The notes: generated from the sequence alone by a model not told the origin. Counted from the stretch's first letter, positions 46,897 to 60,479 are shown. The stretch is 64,000 nt of DNA from Littorina saxatilis (GCF_037325665.1 NC_090245.1:45302284-45366283), one strand, 5' to 3'. A program made the numbers and translations.

Positions 46897-48693
46897 CAAA
46901 GAGTGTATCCCAACGGAAAGAGGGTTCATTGAGGCCCGAAAGAGAAGCCAGCCCATCCCACATTCCAGCCCGCCGTCCCAGCACTGACTGTCACGAAGTG
47001 GTTTGCATGTGAGTTTATTATGCGTGTTCTGCCCTTTTGCACTGTCTCTACCCTTTCACACCAAACACTTCAAAAACAGAACTTAGGAGGATGCAGGCTC
47101 ATTATTTCCTCAGCCAAAACAACATACGTCTTCACTTTAAATACATCAATATATACGAACAACTTTTCAACACACAGTTCGCACAATCTTCCAGCTTTCA
47201 CTCAAGGCATGTAAATACATATTATAACAATACTTTCTCAAATATAGATTAACGCACACAAGAAGGTACCAACAGACACTCACGAGTTCGTATCACGGCT
47301 CACTGCATGTCGCCAGTTCACTTACTTGTCTCGTTGAATCCTCGTAGAATAATGGATTCAGATGCCAACACACAGAGATGCTACCGCACACCTTTCGCTG
47401 AAGATGCCGACACACATAGATGCTAACGCACACCTTTCGCTGTAGATGCTGACACACACCTTTCACTGAAGACGCCCACACACCTCTCGCTGAAGATGCC
47501 AACACACATCTTCCAGGTTTCTCCCCGAGAAACCTTTCCGCCCGTAGCGGAAACAACCGTCGTCAGCTACGACCGGTATCGATGAAGACTCCTCTCGTCT
47601 AGTCATCTGCGCCGAGGTGGTCCCTTGCTTCCACCGTCGTCTAGCGCTTCTCTCGTGTAAGGTCCCTCCCTTATACGCCATGGAAATCCCTCATGGAAAC
47701 TCCTAAAGAATTTAACCAAGTCTTAATACAACATTCTCTAAAACCATCTCTTCTTCCAAACGTTCATGTACCACTCATACATTCTCGTTCATTCCACGTT
47801 CACATTCCGTACAGATTCAATATCCAAACTAACACTTAATCAATGAATAACACTCCCCATACAAAGCATGACCGTCTTAAACATAACATAAATGCGTAGC
47901 AATTATGTTCAAGAAATTCCCCATGAAAAACCGTGAAACAATTACATCAAGAATTCTCTCAACGCTTCACACTAAGATTGGGTGCACTTTATACACACTA
48001 ACCTTTACGCTCCAGCTATGTATTCCAACGTCAATAATATACAACATAGTAAATCATTTACCTTAAGAGACCCGTCTCTTGAAAGAGTACTTGTTCCCAG
48101 AACAAGTCTGACACACGCTGAACAACCTTCCCGGTTGGAAATCTCACACGCTGTGTCGTTATTTACCCCAGACCAGCTACATGTCTCAAACACAACTCAC
48201 ATCAAGCTAAGCCAGTTTTGCGTGCAACACCCGAAACACGTGAATAACGCCAGTCCGGTCAGCTACCCTCGCCTGTACAACATTTAGGGAGGTTAAAAAC
48301 ACGACGTGGTTTCACCTCACAAGTATGCTACTCACATCTTTGTGACACTGACCGAGTAAAACTTTCTCACTGGCACCTTTGAAGCATTGGCGAGCAAGGC
48401 AAAAGCTAACTGATGTGCAGCTTTTAATTGCCATCATTCTTGAAAAAAAAAAGGATTCCGATTTTGTTCTTTTCACGGGGATGAAGATTGTACTGTTCAC
48501 TTTATTTTATATACCAATCATTAAATGCATTAATTGAAATGTATAAATGAATGTTTGAGGAATACGGTTTGTCTTGTACCACACCAAACCAGCGCAATTT
48601 AATTCGTTGTGGTTTTGAGCAAGGGGTTAACACTGAGAGAGACAACAAAATAAAACAAGACAAACAAACATAGAGCTAGAGCAACTGAGACAC

Positions 48694-48753
<60 letters not shown>

Positions 48754-48898
48754 AGACAGAGAGTGTGTGTGTGTATTTGAAAGAGAGAGAGGGAGAGAGA
48801 GAGAGAGGGAGAGAGAGAGAGAGAGAAACAGACAGATAGACTGACAGACAGACGACCGACAGAGAGAGACAGAAAGACAGACAGACAGAATACAGACG

Positions 48899-48966
<68 letters not shown>

Positions 48967-49269
48967 TTAAATTAATTAAGTTGAATATGAAATTTCATTT
49001 TGAAGCGAAATTTCATTTTGAAGTGAAATTAATTTTTCGGGGATGACGGAATAAGCAAAGTATACATGGTTTTTTTTTCTCCATCCGGCCCTCGCCCATT
49101 GAGAGGTAACACCATTACAAGAAGAAATAGAAGTTAAATACAGTACAAATGACAGAAATAAAATGTCCAGCAACCAATAAGGTATTTCAAGATGCATTCA
49201 GATTTTGTTTTAGCAATGTTTGAACATTATATATATCACAGAAATATATATATGTTATATTTATAATAG

Positions 49270-49332
<63 letters not shown>

Positions 49333-49768
49333 TGATTTTCATTGCTGTAAAGAATGTGTAGAGAACTGACAAATCCCATTACTTTTAATAGATTCACTAC
49401 TAATATGTTCATAAAGCAAATGTATGAAGATAAGTCTGTGAGTTTCTGTCTGCATGTATAGTCTTTTTTGCTGTCTGTATCTCTTCAAATACTGCATGAG
49501 CGCCTGTGAAATAGTTTTCACATGCCGGAAACAGTACGACCAGTCTGTTATCTTAACAAAAACAAATATAACAGTCATTTTGATAGTTATCTTAGCAGCC
49601 GAAAACAAAAACCGTCCATCACTCTTCTATTCCTCCTTGCTCCGGGGTAACGTTTACTCGGTCAAGCCGTATAGAGCTACTGTATGGGCGGGGCCGGCAG
49701 CTGGCTTCACTATCGCGAGTAATGCAAAGAAGGCAGTGCTTCCTCTTTCCGTAGGGATACACTCTTTG
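46897..49768. mobile_element. 2.87-kb hAT-like DNA transposon in the minisatellite
   Basis: Ends CAAAGAGTGTATCCCAACGG and CCGTAGGGATACACTCTTTG are inverted repeats that continue loosely inward (GAAGCCAGC). TCACAT adjoins both ends, but the target is repetitive so its exact length is obscured. The interior has a short CACACACCTTTCGCTGAAGA-type tandem repeat (47363-47510) and long GA tracts. No transposase is recognised, so it is probably non-autonomous. Confidence 0.75.
48690..48962. repeat. (GA)n tracts inside the hAT-like element
   Basis: Two AG runs with GACAGACA interruptions; a further run is at 49268-49330. Confidence 0.95.
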
Positions 49769-50226
49769 GTCACATGATGGTTCACATGTTGGTTTACATG
49801 ATGGTTCACATGATGGTCACATGATGGTTCATGCTTCACTCGGGAAGAAGGTTGACGGTTGCCTTCAGAAGGTCCTTTAAGGGGACACCAACCCAAATCA
49901 TCGTTCAACATCGTTATAAAATCACAAATAATTGTAATTGCCTATTTTCTTTATGAAAATTGGTATGTCTGTGTGAAATTGAAAGCTCTTTTTCATGGAA
50001 TTGTCATAAAGTGCTTTAATTGTAAACAATTAATTATCTAATAAAATACAGGTTTTAAAGGGTGTCAAAGGTTACTACACTTTTTTTTTTACAATGTTGA
50101 ATCCACCTCTGGCATGATGTTTTTGATATTTGGTGTTCATGATAAACAATGTCTGGCGTCTGAACCTCCAGATTTGATATTGCTTTAGTTTTTTGGAAAT
50201 CATGATTTTTTTGTTCTTTGCAAATA

Positions 50227-51203
50227 AGGGAAAGTCCCCAAATACCGAACACTTAAAGAAATCTGCCATTTTCTCAAAAACAACAAATTTTTGTGAATGT
50301 GAATTGTAATAAAGAAAATAATCAGCAACATTCATACCACTTTTTGTGGAAAGAAATCAACATAAAAGAAAGTTATCTCAATTTCAAAAAATCTAAAATA
50401 TGTTCGGATTTACAACACCTGTTACCTAAATCCGAACAAAGAGGTTCAAAATCCAAACAGCACAAACCAAAGTTACTTTGACTGAAAAACAGCGCAAAAG
50501 TATGCTCGAGCTCTTTGGCTTTCTGTTATTCCAGCACAATCCACATGTACCCATTTTGAGCACATCTAACACATCATGTCCTCACAGGTGTATTCTCGGC
50601 ACACACAAAAACAGAACCAGTTAGCATCCTGTTGATGACTGACATTTCTAACCCTCTTGGTTTTAGCTTTCTGTTTCTCTGTTCTCTGTGTTTTGCTTTG
50701 ATTTGCTTGTTTTCTTTGTTTTTGTTTTTTTGTGCCTGCGACACTTCAAGTTTACGTGTGTAGGGCCTTGACGTGATAATGTCAGCTTCTGTATATATAG
50801 TTCGGTATTTGAACCATAGGGGTGTTCGGTAATTGAAATCTTCCTAACAGTTTTAAAACCACATGGTGCTCAGGCACGATTAAGACGAATGCTTTGAAAC
50901 AAACATATTTGGTCAGCAGATAGATCACACTGTTCATTTCAACCATAACTTTTCACTAAAAGCAACTCAAATTCATGCTATGATTAGTCTTCTATCGGTC
51001 GAAAATAGCTTTGAGGGTCATACAATCCTAAAATCACTCATTGTTTTCTTGTGCAGCCTTTCGAAGCCATAATTGTTCGTACAGGATAATAAGGGACGGT
51101 ACTTTATCACCTCGTGCAGTCAAATGTGAGCAGTCGTCTCTTGTTTTCGAGAAATCAGATGTTCGGTATTAGTCGCCTGTTCGACATTTGGGGACTTTCC
51201 CCT
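50227..51203. mobile_element. ~977-bp DNA element with GGGAAAGTCCCCAAAT ends
   Basis: AGGGAAAGTCCCCAAATACC at the left is the inverse of ATTTGGGGACTTTCCCCT at the right. Unit A (about 20505) lacks it. No transposase frame recognised. The target duplication is not clear. Confidence 0.75.
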
Positions 51204-51345
51204 TTTATTTTTATTTCCAAAATCAGTTTTTCAGAACAAAAAATCATAATTTCAAGAAAACTAAAGCAATATCAAATGTTCAAAGCAATATATTTCATCC
51301 TGACAAGTACGCTTTCTTTTCTATTCTTGTTTATTCTATCGATTA

Positions 51346-51716
51346 CAGGGGCGCATCAGTTCATTTTATGGGGGGGTTTCCAAAAGTATATTGTGAAGAT
51401 ATGGGTGTGAAGGCGCGAAGCGCCGAGCCGACGGCGCGAAGCGCCTAGCTTGTTAGGGGGGTCCGGGGGCATGCCCCCCCGGAAAATGTTGAAAAAAAGG
51501 ACGCAAAATGGTGCAATCTGGTGCATTCTGAGGATGATCATTACCAGTTTCAGACAGCAGATTTTGTCACTGATTAATTAATACCCCCAAAATTGAAACT
51601 CAATGTAAAATAAAGAAATGCACCATACACATTTTTAATTTTTTTTGGCTGGGGGGGGGGGGGGGGTCCGGAAACCCCAGAACCCCCCCCCCCCCCCCTC
51701 CCCTCGTCCGCCCCTG
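51346..51716. mobile_element. 371-bp hAT-like MITE with CAGGGGCG ends
   Basis: Ends CAGGGGCGCA and CGTCCGCCCCTG are flanked by GATTA on both sides. Unit A (about 20635) reads CGATTATTTTTACC without it. The interior has GGCGCGAAGCGCC palindromes and long G and C runs. hAT assignment rests on the CAGGGGCG end, although 5 bp of target is short for hAT. Confidence 0.75.
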
Positions 51717-51854
51717 GATTATGTTTACCTGACGTCCTAACCGACTTTTCCTACGTGTTCTCTTCTCTGAACAGATGGCCGAGTTTTTCTTTTTCTCTGT
51801 GTATCTCTTTTAACGTTAAATTGTAAGATTTGCATAATCGAAACCGAAGAGAGA

Positions 51855-51883
51855 AAGAAAGAGAGAGTGTGAGAGAGAGAGAG

Positions 51884-51932
<49 letters not shown>

Positions 51933-52013
51933 GAGGGAGAGAGGGAGAGAACGAGAAAGAGAGAGAATTGAATTGAAGTGGGGGTGGATTTGGGGAGGGG
52001 TATTCGAACACTC

Positions 52014-52092
<79 letters not shown>
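51855..52092. repeat. (GA)n microsatellites
   Basis: Two AG runs separated by TTGAATTGAAGTGGGGG; the unit A equivalent at 20774-20868 is a single run. Confidence 0.9.
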
Positions 52093-52094
<2 letters not shown>

Positions 52095-52167
52095 GTATAC
52101 AATTCTAGTTAACCCTATTTTGTTATCATGTTACTCCATTCCAACATGTTCTTCTTTTTCTTTTTTT

Positions 52168-52180
52168 ATATTTAGTCAAG
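52168..52180 (+). mobile_element. 13-bp HINE 5' stub
   Basis: ATATTTAGTCAAG followed at once by TTTTTCTTTCTTA, the flank that follows the full element in unit A (22147) and in copy 2 (16569). The body is absent. Confidence 0.65.
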
Positions 52181-52861
52181 TTTTTCTTTCTTAGGAAAAG
52201 GTTTCGTGAAGTAGTACAGACGTTTTGTAACGTAGCAGACAAAACAAAACATATATACCGTGCAACGAGCTAGAACTACCAACCTTCAGATTGCATCGTG
52301 CCTTTACTTGATCAGCAACACACGCATACACAGACTGTTGTGCTAGGTGTCAATGTTTTTCCAGTGCTAAAGAACGCTCCCAGTTTTATACCAATCTCAA
52401 AGTAAAAGTACACCGGCACTGGCGAAGAACCAAAACCGAAAACAGTTTCGTGGAAGTCCTGGTGGACTAAAAATCGGCCAGGGTCATTGAATCATTCCGG
52501 ACACCTTAAAAGTTGGCTGACATGCAGAGGGAAATGGGTTATATGAATTAGACTGAAAACAGGCCTGGCTTGTGTCTGGCTGTTTCTCTCTATCTCTCTC
52601 TGTCTCTGTTTCTGTCTATGTCTTTCTGTCTCAGTCTGTCTCTGTCTCTCTGTCTCTCTATCTCTCTGCCTCTGTCTCTGTCTCTCTGTCTCTCTCTCTC
52701 TCTGTCTCTCTCTCTCTCTGTCTCTCTCTCTCAGTCTCTCTCTAAAATAAATTAGTGATCGGTTTGTATTGTACAGTTCCTTTGAACATTTTATTGTGCG
52801 AGAAAAAATATGTTAATTATATAACCTCAGTTGTGTTGACATGTGCCTTCATTCTTCTTCT

Positions 52862-53257
52862 TCTTCTTCTTCTTCTTCTTCTTTTTCTTCAGCGTTCCAG
52901 AATTTTCTGGTTACGTGTGAGCTCGTTTGCCCATTTGGGTTCCCCAAACTATACTCTGAGAGCATAGTCAGCTTCACTCCGCTTTTGTTCAGTTGGCATG
53001 CTGAGTATTTTCGTGTTTCCATAACCCACCGAACTCCGACATGGATTACAGGATCTTTTCCGTGCGCACTTGGTCTTGTGCTTGCGTGTACACACGAAGG
53101 GAATTAAGTCACTAGCAGGTCTGCACATAAGTTGACCTGGGAGATCAGAAAAATCTCCACTCTTAACCCACCAGGCGGCAGCGATCGGGAATCGAACTCA
53201 CGACCTCCCGATTAGGAGGCCGACGTCTTACCACCACGCCACTGCGCCACTGCGCCC
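52862..53257 (-). mobile_element. tRNA-derived SINE, family 1, copy B
   Basis: Orthologous to 23467-23871, with the same GCCTTCATTC target duplication. Confidence 0.85.
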
Positions 53258-53387
53258 GCCTTCATTCGCTTCTGATAAGGCGTTTCCCCAATCAACAGTC
53301 AATAATTCCGTTATGCTCGGCCAGCACAAGGAAGTGCATTTTACCATTTTGTAAATATAAAGAAGAAGACAAAAATCATTTTCTATA

Positions 53388-54160
53388 GGCCCATTGCAGA
53401 AACTCAAGTTAACAACAGCATTTCTACTCGGCGCGCGCGGTATGAGAATCACGGGTCGTAACTCTCTGGAATTGGTCATCCGCCGCCATGTTGGATGCCT
53501 TGCACGATCTCTGACAGTGCTTGAGCGTTGGGTGGCGACTCGCCAAAAGTGAAAATGACACGTTGTGTGGCCAAAAACTGCAGTCAGCAGGCACACTTTA
53601 GGATCCCTAAAGTTGTTTACCATCAGGGTGACAACTGGAAGGAAGTTACTGAGCGGAGAAGACGATTATAACTGGTTATTTTTTGCTGTGTGCAGTGCGC
53701 TAATCAACAATTGTCCATCGGTTGTGCCTTTAGAGTGAACACTGTGATAGGATGCTTTGAAAATTATACTTTGCAGTAGTTACCTGAGCTGCATTGTACC
53801 TCATTTGCCTGTCTTGAGAGCTTTATCTTGTGAATTTTGGTGCACTGTCTGCATGGTAATTTGAGATAAAGACTGAATAAATCAATGAATATAATAATGT
53901 ATTCTTGCTTTACTTTTTATTTGTGCTGTTGTGTTAAAAAGGCAGATCCCCTTTGGACTCATGCATGCACAGTTTTCTTCATTTTGTCTGCATACACAGT
54001 GAAATACGCAAAAAGAACAAGAGTGCAATGAAGAAAACTAACAAAGACGGCATCCAATATGGCGGCGCGAAGAGAGTATGAGCGGAGTTGTGCCCCTTAG
54101 GGCTAAAGCTAGCCGATCCATTTGATAACGTCACGCCGAGTAAGAAGAATGAATTGGACC
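53388..54160 (+). mobile_element. 773-bp element carrying half a THAP domain
   Basis: Absent from unit A, where TTCTATATGACAC is continuous; here TATA flanks both ends. Ends GGCCCATTGCA and GAATTGGACC are weak inverted repeats. Stronger subterminal inverted repeats are GCCGCCATGTTGGATGCC (53482-53499) and GGCATCCAATATGGCGGC (54049-54066). It carries a THAP ORF, which suggests a deletion derivative of a P-element-like transposon, or a captured first exon. Confidence 0.65.
53555..53671 (+). pseudogene. N-terminal half of a THAP zinc-finger domain
   Basis: Codes 38 residues from ATG: MTRCVAKNCSQQAHFRIPKV, then VYHQGDNWKEVTERRRRL and TAA. The C-x4-C pair, the FRIP block and the ERRRRL stretch before the expected Trp match the first half of THAP (C2CH) domains found in P-element-type transposases and host regulators. 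The expected LWL is replaced by Leu-stop-Leu, and no Cys-x2-His half follows in the element. It is probably a fragment, DNA-binding incompetent as it stands. Confidence 0.65.
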
Positions 54161-54624
54161 TATATGACACGTACCGGCCCATACTACAGTTTCATATATA
54201 TATATATATTGTCTTACAGTTAAGGGCTTTACGCTTCCCATACTTTTTTTCTTTACTTGGCAATCCTTGAACTTAAATAAAAACTATCTTTTAAAAACAC
54301 TATGTCCCGTTTGATTACTTGTTTTCTAGCGTAGACTAAAAGCATGTTTTCAGTCAAAATGGGTAGGGGTTGTCAGCACCACAGTTCGATAAATCGAGGT
54401 TCTTGTGAATTTTTCGTTTTCTAGATCATTTACACGTTCTATCACATAGTAAATGTTTAAGTTTAAAGTTGTTTGATGGTATCTTATAAGAGATTGATTT
54501 GGAAATACTGATTTAACTATATCTTTGAACACGAAAATATTCTCTGTTGTACAAGACTATGTTATGTTAACTAATCGCTTCGGCTGATATTATATTAACT
54601 GTGCAATTGATGTAGCCAGGCATT

Positions 54625-54734
<110 letters not shown>

Positions 54735-54955
54735 ACCCTATTTGTATAAAATATAATTAAAGATTATCAAGATAAGTGTTGAAGCTATCACATGTTCGTC
54801 ATGTTTTGCTATCTGAATGTGTATTGATTATAAGTTCAAGAACGTGTCCATAAGCAATCTGCTTGTTAACGTTCTCAATGTTGTTATTGTTTGAAACGTG
54901 TGTATCAGAATTTGAATAAACACGCTTAAACCAGAAGAGCTGTTGAAATATAAAA

Positions 54956-54974
54956 TCAAAACTTGACTAAATAT
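54956..54974 (-). mobile_element. 19-bp HINE 5' stub
   Basis: TCAAAACTTGACTAAATAT abuts the flank AAATATAAAA that borders the full element in unit A (24741). Only the element's 5' end remains. Confidence 0.65.
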
Positions 54975-55320
54975 AAAAAGGAGACAGAAGTCATTTAGTA
55001 CATTACATTTTGTGGGAGGTAAAGTTGAATAATAGCATTAGTAGAATTTACGATAGCGACAGTTATAAAATATCAAATAATAACTCCAACTATCTGTGTC
55101 TATTAGTACAACAAATGTCAGATGATAACACCCACTCTCTTTGTTCATTTATACAATAAAATGTCAAATGATCAGCAGATTGTGAACAGTTTAGAACAGC
55201 CCTTACATATCACTCAACAAGTGTATTTTTCTGACTATGATCAATGTTACCTCTTGTGATGCCATTTTTCAGAATAGGGGGAATGGTAGTATTAGGTAAT
55301 GGTTCATTTTGCAGGTCGGT

Positions 55321-55629
55321 TTGTTTCAATGTTTGTTTGTTTAACGCCCAGCCGACCACGAAGGGCGATATCAGGGCGGTGCTGCTTTGACATTTAACGT
55401 GCGCCACACACAAGACAGAAGTCGCAGCACAGGCTGCATGTCTCACCCAGTCACATTATTCTGACACCGGACCAACCAGTCCTAGCACTAACCCCATAAT
55501 GCCAAACGCCAGGCGGAGCAGCCACTAGATTGCCAATTTTAAAGTCTTAGGTATGACCCGGCCGGGGTTCGAACCCACGACCTCCCGCTCACTGGGCGGA
55601 CGCCTTACCACTAGGCCACCGCGTTGCGG
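55321..55629 (-). mobile_element. tRNA-derived SINE, family 2, copy B
   Basis: Orthologous to 25936-26240, with the same TTTGCAGGTCGGT target duplication. Confidence 0.9.
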
Positions 55630-55642
55630 TTTGCAGGTCGGT

Positions 55643-57412
55643 GTAAAAATGACACGGTCAATTATTTTAATTTGTTGATACAGTGGAACCCGCTTATAAG
55701 AAAGTCCAGGGGAAATTATGGTTTTTTTATATCCAAGTTTTTTTTTATCGGGAGACTCCGGATATAAGAAATAATTTTTCTTATCCGAGAAAATTCCTGA
55801 AACATGAACATCTAACATATGTATGTACATTTATTGATTTCTCTAATTCTCTGGTTGTGCACTTTATTGGCGGTTCGCACGGCATCATATTCGAACGAGT
55901 TTCAACCCTAATTTGCAGTAATGTAACATCCGCTTTGTTTTCTGAAGAGAACTTACTACTGCAGGGAGACATCAATATAAAACTTTTGCAAGTAGTGAAA
56001 TATTAGGAGGTAAGGCCTGGCGCTCAACTATGTAACTTCAGCAGGACCGACGACGCACTGCAGATTATCCCAGCCTGCTACACGCTGCATGAAAGGTACT
56101 CGTCTTAATCCCTATCGCAGCAACAATAATGTGCAGTGCGTCGTCTGCGCAGGTATATTCTACCCTTAATGAGTCTCGTAATAAACTGTGCATGTTCATA
56201 TTTTTACCGCGCCGGTAGTACCCTAGTTTCTTGCAAGAGCTCAAAAAAGGTTGTTTGGAGGCACTGGGGGTATAAGGATCTGCTGTTGAAGTAAACCTTT
56301 TCAAAGGAACAAGTTCTTTTCAGAATCAGCTAGGCGTGTCAGCTTACAACACACCCTGCACGTTTCTTTCAAATCAGTAACTCAATGCCGTCTTCAGTCT
56401 GACATGCGTCATGTGATGTAATTCAAGATCCTATCTTTTCATCTGCAGTAATGCGAGTCAAGCTCATTTTAAGCTGAACAGAATCTCTCCTTTTAAACTT
56501 GTACCGCAGGATGTAGAGCAGACTGTAATCAACGAGGGGTCTCGCAAAAGAAAGATGTCTTGTGTGTGCACTGATAATTAATTACGTATGTATACGACAT
56601 TGCTTGGTAGCCACCAGTTTTCTGTACACTTCTTCATATGCTATGATAGTAGGAAGCAATAAGCAGTTTTCAATCACACAAGGAAAACCCAGAGATTCCA
56701 ACCAATGTGTTCTGTTAGTTGATTGAAGATACATTCGCGACTTATTACAAAGCATCAATTTCAATCACAATGTTGCAAGAAATGCACTGCATACCTCGAA
56801 TTCACAATGGAAATTTGTCTCCATCAAAAGATATCTGGCAGGCACAAAATGTACGGGTCTGTTTGCATCACATGCAATTAAGCTATACCTTTCTTGTTCT
56901 CAGGCGCTTTAGACGTACTGCAAAGATGACGGGAACTTGATATTTTGAGGAAATCATAAAGAGAGAGAGAGAGGGACGTAATCACTTCTCAGTTTTTTTC
57001 CCAAGCTGAACTGAGTGACTGGGAGTCTGTCGCTGTCTCTGCGAGAAAAATAATCAGAAATGGTGAAACATGTTTCCCACGCGTTTTAGCATGTGAGAAT
57101 CATATGCGAGGACGTTTCACTGAGGAAATACTTTTGCAAAGTGAGTGGCTGTAGCTGGGTTATGGTGTACATGGGTTCTGTGTGCTGATCAGTCTTACAA
57201 AGCAAGCCATGTGTAAAGTTCCACGTGTTTTTCCCACGTGTTTTCTAAACGGAAGTTCTGGTACCCCCCCACAAACCGAATGGCCTTTACCTTCGGTCTG
57301 TCAATCATTGCTGGGTCAAGCGGTGCTGCAAGTCGTGAATCGAGAGATTGAATGAACAACAAACTACAACAATCGAACAGGAGGCTGAGTTGCTCATGTA
57401 CAACAAAGAATC
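55643..57412. other. Shared unit sequence without recognised genes
   Basis: Counterpart of 26254-28045; the first ~370 bases are identical to unit A. Contains the reverse foldback repeat 56012-56165. Confidence 0.5.
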
Positions 57413-57659
57413 ATGCACGCACAAGGACGAGCACACAACCCCGAACATGCACGCATTGGGAAGGCAAGTAGGGCCTACTTTGGAATGTATTTTTGTGAAT
57501 GCATAAGCAGCCAGCGAAGCACCCTCCCCCCCCCCCCCCCCCCCAGGAGCACAAATGCATGCACGAACGCACTCACCGACACATACTCAAACCAGCCAGC
57601 GAAACACCTCGATCCTCTTTACCAACACCCACCCCAACCCCCCATCAATCACACCCACA

Positions 57660-57660
57660 C

Positions 57661-57706
<46 letters not shown>

Positions 57707-57838
57707 AAACACACATACACACACACATATACACACACATACACACACACACACATACACATACACACACAGACCAGACACACACACATACACACACACA
57801 TGTATACACAAACACACACACACACACACAAACACAAA
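57660..57838. repeat. (CA)n microsatellite
   Basis: CA run with ATACAC interruptions; shorter than the unit A copy. Confidence 0.95.
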
Positions 57839-58199
57839 CATACTTAACTCAAATGGGGTATAGCCTTGTTAGTCGGCAAGCGATACACCGAGCACCGTAC
57901 ATTTGTCGGTGCGTCAGTGTCTGTGTGTTCTCGAAAACATTTCTCAAGATCTGTAAAATATCTGTAGATGGTTGGCAAACCTTTGGGATAAATCCCATCG
58001 CATTGACATCTGCAGTTTAGAAGAGTGTTATGTCTTCCAAGGAAGAAAGGATGGAGTGTGAGGATCAGAAGCACCGAGACCGGAGGATATCTAATCACGA
58101 TTTCACTTCACTTGTTACATTGTCGAGCTTGAAATTAAATTATTAAGTTGTATTGTATTGTATTGTGCATGTATGGTATTGTATTGTAATGGATGGCCC

Positions 58200-58664
58200 T
58201 ATTAGTATTATCCAGAAACTTTAACCTGAACATTAGTGGATCTAACTTTTGCACTGAGAAACATGTGATACAGATCTAAAAGTGTTCTTCATTGAGACAA
58301 GTGAAAGACTGGAAGACTTGTGGACAAATGTCATGATATTAACTGTGTTAGAATGTACTCACCAGAAAACCACTGCACAGTTCGTAGCAGGGTACTTTTG
58401 TTGACCAGTTCATGTAGTTTTTATTCGAAATAGTGTTCGTATCATGATAACGCGATCGATACGAACACAATGGAACCAAAGAAACTACAATGGGAAGAAG
58501 GATAACTTCCTCATTGGGCATGCTTAGAAAAGAGAATGGCTAAATACGAGTTATTCCCCTTTTCTACATGCTGACCTGGCTGTCGCCTGCTTTGTCATGA
58601 CTAGTACAGTCGATCTTTCTCATGCTGTGACTTGCTTTATTTTCACATTTTCGGTATTTAAAAC

Positions 58665-58733
<69 letters not shown>

Positions 58734-59261
58734 TGAAGAAGTTTCCATTCTGATTCGGTTATTTTATTTGGTGCTATATGTTTGCTTCACATTGTTTCTT
58801 CTTTTACATTGGCTTTAGGTATCCCAATTCGCTAAACACATCCATAATGCATGCATGGCTCATTCGAAAGAGGGCAACTGAACAACTGATGCCCAATAGC
58901 AATAAATACTGAACAACTGAACAATAAATAGCAATAAATGATGACAGTGCCAAGTTTTTAAGTACAAAGTGAAATCATGTGACTGGACAAAGGCACAATT
59001 ACAAAATACAAATAAAAAAATCGAGGCCCATTTTAAATTAAGTTCTCAGCTCATGGGGAAGCATAAGGTGACCCTAGAAACCGAAATTAGGAGACCTCCC
59101 GCCCCCAGGGCAGACTACAAACAAAAAAAGGGGGGGGGGGCTAATTTGTGAAAAAGTATAAAAGGAATCAAAAACTGTATACATGTATTTAGTTAATACC
59201 CCAAAAATTGTATAGTATATACAATGTCAGACCCTAAAGAAAGTTTGTTAGTCATTGCTTA
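58200..59261. other. Unique sequence right of unit B, no gene seen
   Basis: Holds a pure (CA)n run at 58669-58727 and a poly-G run at 59131-59140. No supported exon. Confidence 0.55.
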
Positions 59262-59495
59262 GGCAAAACAAAGCAAAATAGTCTGTTTACGGTATCCCGA
59301 CCAACCCTATTTTCCCCCCGCCAACCCTAGACTTTTTTATTGGCATTTGGAGAAAAAGAAAAAGAGAAAAAAATCAATTTTGTTCCTGTTTTTTTGCAAA
59401 ATAATTTAAAAAGATGGTTATAAAAAAAAATTAAGAAAAGCCGACCTACCGACTCTCTTTTTGTGTGCCTATGCTACTGTAAACAGACTAAAAGG
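59262..59495. mobile_element. Harbinger-type MITE relative
   Basis: Preceded by TTA; starts GGCAAAACAAAG...AGTCTGTTTACGGTA and ends CTACTGTAAACAGACT. It shares the GTCTGTTTA-type subterminal words with 21736-22081. The right end is decayed. Confidence 0.6.
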
Positions 59496-60479
59496 TACAT
59501 CACAAACAACACACCAGGGATGCTACTCCCCCCTTAAAAATAGCCATGAGTCATAGGTGTGACGTTTGAATCTTTTAGCTAAATAAAACCATAGGCAATT
59601 GATCGGAAATATCAGGAAAAATCTTAACAAGTTTATTATTTGTTTGCTTGGACCAATCCTCTTGCCGAAGAGTTTTACAGTAAAAATTGATTTTAAAAAA
59701 ATATCACAGGAATAGCCAAGTTCAAGAATAACGGAAGGTGACTGTTGAATATTTTTGAAATGTATAAAAAAAATTAGATGGTAGGCAATTCAAAATTAAA
59801 AAAAGGACTCTCGGAGCATGGACTTAATGAGTCAAAAATTAAAGAAGGCTCTATGAGCCGAAGTACATGTTTTGTCTATTGTCTTTTTTTATTTTGAATT
59901 CTCTACCATCTATATTTTGATACAATTTTGGACCCTCTTTGTACGGAGAGAGTTGGCAATTGTTAATCACATTCTCTCATCTCATTGACTCTCCTTCGGC
60001 TCCTTGGTAACATGCGTTCTGCCAGGATTGGACACAGCAGCAGATAACCGGTAAATATGTAACAGGCATAAATGGCAAAATAGCTCGCCTCGCCTGATAA
60101 TATATGAGACAACTGTTCTATTACAAAGTCTTTCTTGGGAGGCTTGGCTAATTTACTCGCTCGTTTTCTAATCGGAAAACCTTGCTCCTCAGTTTGTTGA
60201 CCTTCTGCCAAAGTTCCGCTTCACGAGGGGATGGGGAGGATGACGACTTTGATGCTTTACATCCTATGTCCTCCAGGATCGCCTGAATGTCATCTAAAAA
60301 AGAAAACACACACACAAAACACACATAAAATAACATAACCATAACAAGCTACAACCTGGAAGAAATTAAAACACGTGTAATTAAATCACAAAATGAAAAT
60401 AAACAATAGCGTAGGAAGGCAGGCCAGAAATGAAGTGTATTAGCAACTATGGATACGATGTGGAACAATGATGGGATTG

